From: an uncultured bacterium
GTDB taxonomy: Bacteria > Oederibacteriota > PGYV01 > Palsa-1178
NCBI GenBank assembly: GCA_937889595.1
Contig: CALAOR010000031.1
Coordinates: 1-49,062, forward strand
Direction of reading: 5' to 3'
Length of the DNA stretch: 49,062 nucleotides
This document shows, in pieces, positions 42,955-49,062 of the stretch. The position numbers and the translations under genes were made by a program. The notes below the pieces were generated by a model that made no database searches, was not told where the DNA came from, and saw only the letters and a program-made list of their open reading frames with translations. Position 1 is the first letter of the stretch. The number at the start of each line of letters is the position of its first letter.

Positions 42955-45900
42955 ATGCCAAAACGAAACTGCAAGGGTCATAGCAGTATTGTAAATATTA
43001 TCATACCGTTATTTTTATTGATTATAATCATGCCTTCATTTCTCAGCGCGGCCTACACCTGGAAAAATGTAGTGTTCCCGGCAGGCGGTTTCGTCGCCGG
43101 CGTGGAATACAGCCGCGCTGCTTCAGGATTAATTTATGCGCGCACCGATATGGGCGGGCTCTACCGCTGGGACAACACCAACAGTGTCTGGGTGCCGCTA
43201 ACCGACTTCCTCAGCGACTGGAACTTATACGGCGGGGAAAGCATAGCGCCTGACCCAAAAGATCCCAATGTGGTATACGCTGCGATCGGCCAGACCTACA
43301 ACAACTCCAACGGATTCATCCTTGCTTCAACGAATCAGGGCAACAGCTGGACCCAGTACAATATCGGCGTCATCATAGGCGGCAACGCAGACGGCCGCAA
43401 CGCCGGGGAGCGGCTGGCCGTGGACCCAAACCTCACCAGCAAACTTTATTTTGGTTCGCGCTCCGGCGGATTATGGGTAAGCAATAATTCGGCTGCTACC
43501 TGGGCCAAAGTGGCAAGCTTTCCCGTGAACGGCGACGCGGTCTATGGGTTGAGTTTCGTTATCTTCGACCCGAACGGCACCGTGGGCACTGCGTCGCAGA
43601 CAATTTATGTCGGAGTAGAGGCAATGTCATCGGGGAACAGCAATATCTATCGTTCCACCAACGGCGGCAGCACGTGGGCCATTATTCCGGGTGGCCCGGC
43701 AAATATGGTTCCTCCGCGCGCTTCTCTCGGCGCAGACGGGAATTTATGGATAAATTACGACAGCGGAGGCTACGGACCCAACGGTATTTCCGGCGGGCAG
43801 GTCTGGAAGCTGAATACCACTACCCTGGCCTGGACGCATGTTACGCTGACCGGCCCGACGGGCGGAGGTTTCGGCGGGATATGTGTGGACGCACAGAACC
43901 CCCAGCATGTAGTGGTTACAACCCTGGATTGGTGGAACCCGGATAAAATTTACTCAACCATCAACGGCGGAACAAGCTGGACATTGGTAAGTAATAACGG
44001 CGGAGCGAATCAGGCCACCTATAACGATAATGGTGTCAAGTACATATACTGGTGTGGGAACGCCAACTCGGGCGGCGGCGGGTGGATGGGGGACGTGGAG
44101 ATAGACCCTTTCAATTCCAATAAAGCGATTTATACGACAGGGCAGGGTGTCTACAGCAGCGCCAACATCTTAAGCACTCCGACTTCAGCCGTCATATGGG
44201 CCTTCACTGACTACGGCCTGGAGGAAACTGCGGTCCTTGATATGACAGCCTCTGTAGCGGGCGGTGTTTTATTCAGCGCAGTGGGTGATATAGCCGGCAT
44301 GAGGCACCCTGATATAACCCTTCCTTCGCCCAGCGGGATGTATTGCAACCCATTTTGGAGTTCTACAAGCGGCATTGATTTCGCCCAGCTCAACACAAAT
44401 ATCGTCGTACGGGCGGGCAACGCTACCCCTTATGGTGCTTATTCAACAAACAACGGCGTGAGCTGGACCGGTTTTTCCAGTGTGCCGGCCGGAACCAATT
44501 CCCAGATAGCGGTTTCAGCTAATGGGACCAACATTCTCTGGGGGCCTTCCAACGCAGCAGCGTCCTATTCCATTAATAACGGTTCGAGCTGGACAAGTGC
44601 AACCGGCCTGCCCAGCGGCGCAAAGATAGCATCCGACAGGGCAAATAACAACATTTTTTACGGCGTTTCCGGGACCACGCTTTACGTGAGCACAAACGGC
44701 GGGGCCAGTTTCTCCACGGCCGGGACATACTCAGGCGCGGCAAGCCGGCCGCGTGCGGTTTTTGGGATTGCCGGGGAAGTCTGGGTCCCGACCGGAACCG
44801 GCCTTTACCTTTTCACCAATGTGGGCCTTGGAGCGGTCACCACCACCCATATCGCCAACATATCCAAGGCTACCGCGATTGGGTTTGGCAAGGCGGCATC
44901 CGGTCAGACTCATCCAGCGCTTTACCTTATAGGAAACGTGGGCAATATTGCGTTGCCCTACGGCTTATTCAGGTGCGACGACGGCGCGGGAACCACATGG
45001 ACCCGCATTAACGACGCCAACCACCAATTCGGAGGGCCGTCTTATGCGAGCGGTGATGAACTGGTTTACGGCCGCATGTATATCGGCACCAATGGCCGCG
45101 GTATCCTCTACGGGGATATTGCCGTGGCAGGAACCAGCACGACTACCCCTATTCCGACTTTCACCCGGACCCCAACCTGGACCTCCACTATTACAAATAC
45201 ACGGACAATTACATTTACAGGGACTGCGAGTCCGACATTTACATTGACAAGGACAAATACTGCCGTAAATACGCTGACCAGTACACCTGTAAGCACTTTG
45301 ACAAGTTCAGCCGTGGCCACAGCGACATTTACCGCGATAAGTACAAATACGCCGGTTACCTCCCCCACAAATACTGTTCAAGGGACAATAACCAATACAC
45401 CGGTAAATACTTTTACATATACGGCAACAAGCATGGCAACAGTATCTTCCACGTATACTCAAACACGGACCAGTACTCCTGTTAACACGCGGACAGCTTC
45501 ACCTTCTCCTCTGGGTACGAACACAACGGTTCCCACTTCCACAAATACATTAATTACCACATCCACGGATACACCGTTGGGAACGCCGGTAAATACTTCT
45601 TCAGCAACTGCAACAAAGACACCGCTTAATACAGCGACAAATACGCAGGTAAATACTTCCGTCAACACGGCGACAACAACGCCCACAAGAACATTTACGG
45701 TTACATCTTCAAACACGGCTACGCTGACCAGAACAGCCGCCCCAACCGGCACAAGTACGGTAACTTTGACATTTACGGGCACTCTCACGAGAACCCCGGC
45801 TGATACGCCGTCTTATACCGCCACTTTGACGCCTACGAGAGCTGCCACGCCGGATAATTTTGAGATAAAAGACCCGTTGGTTTATCCAAACCCATACAAC

Positions 45901-46158
45901 GTATCGCAAAATATATATTTTGGTTTTACCATATCCCAGGATTGCAGTGATGTTTACATCAAAATTTATACAATTTCTTTCAGGCTGATATTAAAAGAGA
46001 CACTTGGTTTAAGCTATGCTGGAAGGGTTGCAAAGCCGGTGCCCCAGTATTGCTTCGCCCGGCTCGCAAACGGAACCTATTATTACGTCATAACCGCAAA
46101 GAACGGTTCGGGAAAAACAGTCTCTTCTAAAATCAGTGAATTAATCATCTTAAGATGA
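42955..46158 (+). CDS. Secreted GH74-family xyloglucanase-like enzyme on a Thr-rich stalk
   Basis: A 1067-residue protein. The signal peptide (about 1-33) ends at FLSAA. The GH74 double seven-bladed propeller spans about 34-725: YTWKNVVFPAGGFVAGVEY, IYARTDMGGLYRWD, ERLAVDPN, and several TNGGSTW or TNGGASF blade motifs. Probable catalytic acids are Asp65 (ARTDMGG) and Asp445 (AVGDIAG). GH74 enzymes cut xyloglucan outside the cell. A 240-residue TxTxTPT stalk follows. The C-terminal 95 residues (VYPNPYN...NGTYYYVITAKNG) are related to those of the protein ending at 1505. The start is ATG 42955, because GGAGAAA just upstream is a suitable ribosome site; ATG 42943 also lies in frame. LacI operators upstream suggest induction by sugar. 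Confidence 0.9.
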   Translation: MPKRNCKGHSSIVNIIIPLFLLIIIMPSFLSAAYTWKNVVFPAGGFVAGVEYSRAASGLIYARTDMGGLYRWDNTNSVWVPLTDFLSDWNLYGGESIAPDPKDPNVVYAAIGQTYNNSNGFILASTNQGNSWTQYNIGVIIGGNADGRNAGERLAVDPNLTSKLYFGSRSGGLWVSNNSAATWAKVASFPVNGDAVYGLSFVIFDPNGTVGTASQTIYVGVEAMSSGNSNIYRSTNGGSTWAIIPGGPANMVPPRASLGADGNLWINYDSGGYGPNGISGGQVWKLNTTTLAWTHVTLTGPTGGGFGGICVDAQNPQHVVVTTLDWWNPDKIYSTINGGTSWTLVSNNGGANQATYNDNGVKYIYWCGNANSGGGGWMGDVEIDPFNSNKAIYTTGQGVYSSANILSTPTSAVIWAFTDYGLEETAVLDMTASVAGGVLFSAVGDIAGMRHPDITLPSPSGMYCNPFWSSTSGIDFAQLNTNIVVRAGNATPYGAYSTNNGVSWTGFSSVPAGTNSQIAVSANGTNILWGPSNAAASYSINNGSSWTSATGLPSGAKIASDRANNNIFYGVSGTTLYVSTNGGASFSTAGTYSGAASRPRAVFGIAGEVWVPTGTGLYLFTNVGLGAVTTTHIANISKATAIGFGKAASGQTHPALYLIGNVGNIALPYGLFRCDDGAGTTWTRINDANHQFGGPSYASGDELVYGRMYIGTNGRGILYGDIAVAGTSTTTPIPTFTRTPTWTSTITNTRTITFTGTASPTFTLTRTNTAVNTLTSTPVSTLTSSAVATATFTAISTNTPVTSPTNTVQGTITNTPVNTFTYTATSMATVSSTYTQTRTSTPVNTRTASPSPLGTNTTVPTSTNTLITTSTDTPLGTPVNTSSATATKTPLNTATNTQVNTSVNTATTTPTRTFTVTSSNTATLTRTAAPTGTSTVTLTFTGTLTRTPADTPSYTATLTPTRAATPDNFEIKDPLVYPNPYNVSQNIYFGFTISQDCSDVYIKIYTISFRLILKETLGLSYAGRVAKPVPQYCFARLANGTYYYVITAKNGSGKTVSSKISELIILR

Positions 46159-46232
46159 AAAAACACTTTAAATCAGGAATTAATTTCTCTTTAACTAAAA
46201 TTGCCCTGCCATAAATGCATTATAACCCTTAG

Positions 46233-46246
46233 TTAAGCGATTAATT
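46233..46246. promoter_or_regulatory. Distal LacI-type operator of the gene at 46727
   Basis: TTAAGCGATTAATT, the same core as the operators at 42523 and 42811. It is centred about 291 bp upstream of the site at 46522. The surrounding ATAAATGC...TATAACCC block also matches the sequence around 42505-42520. Confidence 0.65.
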
Positions 46247-46521
46247 ATTATTTTTAAGGGGCGGTCTGATGATTTAAAAAAATATGAGTTTTTTTACCGG
46301 TAAAAGCCGAAAAATAAAATCCTACTAAATCGATAGTGAATTTTACATACATGTAAAAACCATTAAAAAGACAATGATTTAACGTGCAATTGAAGCGTTT
46401 AGACAGGTTTTTATCATTTTTTCAGAAAGTTTTGGACATGCCTAAAAATAAAAACAGAAAAAAATGTGGATAATGCCTGTTTTGTAGGTTTTAAGAGGGC
46501 GGAAACCTGAAAAATGCCTGT

Positions 46522-46537
46522 AATTAAACGGTTAATT
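46522..46537. promoter_or_regulatory. Proximal LacI-type operator of the gene at 46727
   Basis: AATTAAACGGTTAATT, with 6-bp arms and central CG, ends 18 bp before the -35 box. The stretch 46247-46521 between the two operators is AT-rich, has no gene and is partly alignable with 42537-42810 (for example AATGTGGATAA in both). Confidence 0.75.
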
Positions 46538-46555
46538 GGGATTATTGCTTTCTGA

Positions 46556-46584
46556 TTGACTTTGCTATGTTTAGGAAGTATATT
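46556..46584 (+). promoter_or_regulatory. Promoter of the secreted protein gene at 46727
   Basis: TTGACT (46556-46561) and TATATT (46579-46584) are 17 bp apart. Transcription would start near 46591 and give a leader of about 135 bases. Confidence 0.75.
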
Positions 46585-46683
46585 TAGCAACATGGAACAA
46601 AGGTAAGGAACACCGGGTACACATGAACCTGATATGCCGGCATCAAGTACAGGGTTTTAGAAATGCTAACATATGGGCTCTTA

Positions 46684-46707
46684 AGCACATGGAACAAGAA
46701 ATGTGCT
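46684..46707 (+). promoter_or_regulatory. Leader hairpin before the ribosome site
   Basis: AGCACAT (46684-46690) and ATGTGCT (46701-46707) pair around a 10-base loop, 5 bases before the GGGGAGG ribosome site. It may affect translation. I could not match the leader to a riboswitch class. Confidence 0.35.
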
Positions 46708-46726
46708 GGAGCGGGGAGGCAGATGT

Positions 46727-49017
46727 ATGACAGGTATTAGCAGGCTGTATAATTTAAAAGCAAATCAGGCGGGATTAATCAATAATAAGACCAAAACAGT
46801 TTTCTTCATGTCCGTTATTTTCATGTTATTTACCGTAAGCGGGTTTGGCTGGGTGAATCCCGGTTTTGAAACCGGGTTAATAGGGCCATGGACAACCCAG
46901 ACAAATGTCGGAACAAAAATGATACAGTTACCCAGGGTGACGGTCGTAAATAATACTGCTCCGGCCCCTCATACAGTGGGGACATTAAATTCGGCAGGGT
47001 TAAGTCGAGTACATAGCGGAACTTACGCCGTGGAGCTTTTTTCCGGGCGCGGCGATACTGTAGGGCACGAGGATTGGGCACAGGTGAAGCAAACTGATAC
47101 CGTGCCTACGAACGGGAATTACTGCCTGTCATTCTGGTTCGCTGCTGTTTTATCAGGAAAACACTATCTCACGCACGGCGCGCCTGGGGATGACGCGTTT
47201 ATACTTGCTGAAGTTCTTAATGCCGCAGGAGGTGTTATTGCAAGCCAGAGTTTCAATTATTACACGATGTTTAATCAGATGGTAGACGACGGCGCTGACC
47301 CGTGTGGCGGTCCTGATCCCGTGGATTGCAGCAACGGCTCCACAGACGCATGGGCGCACCTTGCGTGGACCCAGTTTTATATAAATCTTTCCGCGTATGC
47401 AGGGACCCCCGTTACTGTCCGTTTTACTGCTTATGGATGCGACCAGGGCGGACACAATAGCTATGGTTATCTTGATGATGTCAGCTGGCTTCCATGCCCG
47501 CCTACGAGCTTGACACTGAAAAAAGCAAATAATCCCGTGCAATCAGTGGTGGTTCATAAGAACGGAACCATCACATATACGCTTACATACGCCAATACAG
47601 GATTGACTGGCGTGCTTGGCGTAAAAATATGCGACGGCGCGCCGGCAGGAACCACTATAGTAAATAATTCGGCTAAAAGCGTCCCTTTCTATTCTCTGGT
47701 GGATATAAGCGGGGGCACAATATGCTGGGATATGGGCTACCTGCCTCCCGGCGCAACCGGGACACTGTCTTTTGATGTCAAGGTAAATTCGTCCTGCGTT
47801 TCATTATCAAATACTGCGTATGAAACGGACCTTGAGACAGCCGGGCTTATTTCAAATACTGTATTTAACATTGTAGACGGGTGTCCTCCCACTGCAACCC
47901 CTACAAAAACATTGACACGTACTTTAACCCCGACTTTTACCAGGACTTACACGCCAACTGTTACCGTGACTATTACTGTGACAAAAACACCCACTGTAAC
48001 CGTGACAATAAGCAAAACATTCACGCCGACCGTTACGGTCACGCCGACCTTCACTTTTACGCGCACATTTACGCCTACGTTTACAGATACGCCGACATTT
48101 ACGCCCACGCCGACTTTCACTTATACGCGCACATTTACTCCTACATTTACGGCAACGCCGACTTTCACTTTCACGCGCACATTTACGCCTACGTTTACAG
48201 ACACGCCTACGTTTACGGCAACTCCGACTTTTACCGATACACGCACATTTACGCCTACGTTTACAGACACGCCTACGTTTACGGCAACTCCGACTTTTAC
48301 CGATACACGCACGTTCACTCCCACGTTTACAGCGACGCCGACTTTCACAGATACACGCACATTCACGCCCACGTTTACCGCAACTCCCACGTTTACGGCG
48401 ACGCCGACTTTTACGGATACCCGGACCGTCACTGATACGCCCACATTTACCGAGACTGACACTCCCACATTTACGAGTACCGCGACAAAAACATATACTC
48501 CTACATATACAGCCACCCCTACTTTTACAGAAACCTGTACGACCACGATAACACCTACTATCACAAATACGCCGATAAAACCCGAATACATGATAACAAT
48601 AAGGGTTTACAATTCAGCGGGTGAAGTTGTGCGCACCTTAATTGTTGCAGGCACGTATAATGCGATGGCAAATGTTGTGACCGATATTAACGGCAACCAG
48701 TCAGCTACAACCCTCGGTTACGGCGATTTGATGAATATAACAATACCCGGAGTGGAGCTTGACGGTTCAGCTTTAAGCGTCACATGGGACTCAAAGACAG
48801 ACGGCGGGCAGTTAGCCGCGTCAGGCGCGTATACAATCAGGGTTGACCAGATTGACACATACAACCGCGACACAGCTGTGATAATACCCGTGACAGTTAT
48901 CAGGAACGAAACATACGTGCAGCTGAATATATATAACAGCGCCGGAGAACTTGTGAGGTCAATAATTGATTATAATTTTGTATTCCCGCCGGGTTCCGTG
49001 CCCGGGCCCGCCACAGG
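46727..49017 (+). CDS. Secreted CBM-like / DUF11 protein on a Thr-rich stalk with FlgD-like end, 3' partial
   Basis: The frame is open from ATG 46727 to the adapter at 49018, giving 763 residues. The signal or anchor helix ([19 protein letters not shown]) is followed by a jelly-roll, carbohydrate-binding-like domain ([14 protein letters not shown]...[13 protein letters not shown]). A DUF11-type Ig-like domain comes next ([18 protein letters not shown]...[13 protein letters not shown]). Then comes a (TFTPTFT)n stalk at about 47890-48570. At least one FlgD-Ig-like domain ([22 protein letters not shown]) follows, and a second begins at [19 protein letters not shown] at 46713 fixes the start. No catalytic motif is visible. 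Its promoter region mirrors that of the GH74-like gene, so the two are probably co-regulated. Confidence 0.82.
48060..48420 (+). repeat. Degenerate in-frame repeats coding the (TFTPTFT) stalk
   Basis: Units such as acg-cgc-aca-ttt-acg-cct recur. A perfect 66-bp period is visible from 48181 to about 48312, coding 22 residues. The complementary strand is also open, giving a Val/Gly-rich reading that is only a shadow. Confidence 0.8.
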
Positions 49018-49062
49018 AGATCGGAAGAGCACACGTCTGAACTCCAGTCACGCCAATATCTC
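49018..49062 (+). other. Illumina TruSeq adapter with index GCCAAT (artefact)
   Basis: AGATCGGAAGAGCACACGTC begins at 49018 and continues through the constant adapter, the 6-base index GCCAAT (index 6) and ATCTC to the last base. This is library adapter, not genome. Residues read from it should be removed, and the secreted protein gene before it is cut at 49017. Confidence 0.98.

Noticed and set aside
46591-46726. Riboswitch in the leader of the last gene
   Set aside because: A 7-bp hairpin and some pairing potential are visible but nothing matches a class that I can name.
48121-48591. Val/Gly-repeat frame on the - strand, and a Tyr/His-rich frame on the + strand at 47881-48435
   Set aside because: Both are shadows of the Thr-rich stalk-coding DNA; the FlgD-like and DUF11 domains lie in the frame starting at 46727.

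Overview
The window is 49 kb of bacterial DNA in which every gene I can support lies on the + strand. No rRNA, tRNA or phage gene is visible. The mix suggests a Gram-negative-type anaerobe from a poorly cultured lineage: an outer-membrane TolC-like channel, secreted proteins on Thr/Pro-rich stalks with FlgD-like or sorting-like C-termini, a membrane pyrophosphatase, [NiFe]-hydrogenase-related complexes and several LacI regulators. Goldbacteria-, Firestonebacteria- or Elusimicrobia-like genomes have this flavour, but that placement is only a guess. The last 45 bases are an Illumina TruSeq index adapter, so the window ends at an artefactual contig edge.

Layout. 1-1505: end of a secreted ice-binding-like (DUF3494) protein on an octapeptide stalk. 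1.7-4.9 kb: a LacI regulator, an LsrF-like class I aldolase and a zinc alcohol dehydrogenase. 5.1-7.6 kb: a K+-independent-type H+-pumping pyrophosphatase with a clear terminator, then a 98-bp repeat in three tandem copies. 8.0-9.2 kb: a Panacea-type antitoxin and a RelE/ParE-like toxin. 9.2-17.3 kb: YchF, a small membrane protein, a TolC plus RND efflux pair with no adaptor gene, and a PilB/GspE ATPase.

17.4-34.4 kb holds the most striking part: two tandem paralogous clusters with the same gene order (HTH-EIIA regulator, HyfB, HyfC, HyfE, HyfF, HyfG and a fused ferredoxin/HyfI subunit). In both, the large subunit lacks all four Ni-Fe cysteine ligands, so these are energy-converting hydrogenase-related (Ehr) complexes rather than hydrogenases. 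Each cluster starts at a near-consensus sigma-70 promoter and is headed by an excisionase-like HTH fused to a PTS EIIA domain that keeps its phospho-histidine. Cluster B has also lost one [4Fe-4S] site. Palindromic and repeat-rich DNA separates the catalytic genes from each other.

34.5-38.6 kb: three unknown envelope proteins and aspS. 38.6-39.0 kb is packed with nested palindromic repeats. 39.0-42.5 kb: three LacI regulators in a row; the last two share a 137-bp identical tail. 42.5-49.0 kb: a secreted GH74 xyloglucanase-like enzyme and a truncated secreted CBM-like/DUF11 protein. Their upstream regions are homologous, each with two LacI-type operators about 290 bp apart and a promoter 18 bp after the proximal operator. 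The simplest reading is that the neighbouring LacI pair controls plant-polysaccharide-directed secreted proteins.

How it fits together (inference): the pyrophosphatase and the two Ehr complexes would feed or use an ion gradient, while the LacI-controlled secreted proteins act on external polysaccharide. Intergenic DNA is unusually rich in short palindromes and heptanucleotide repeats.
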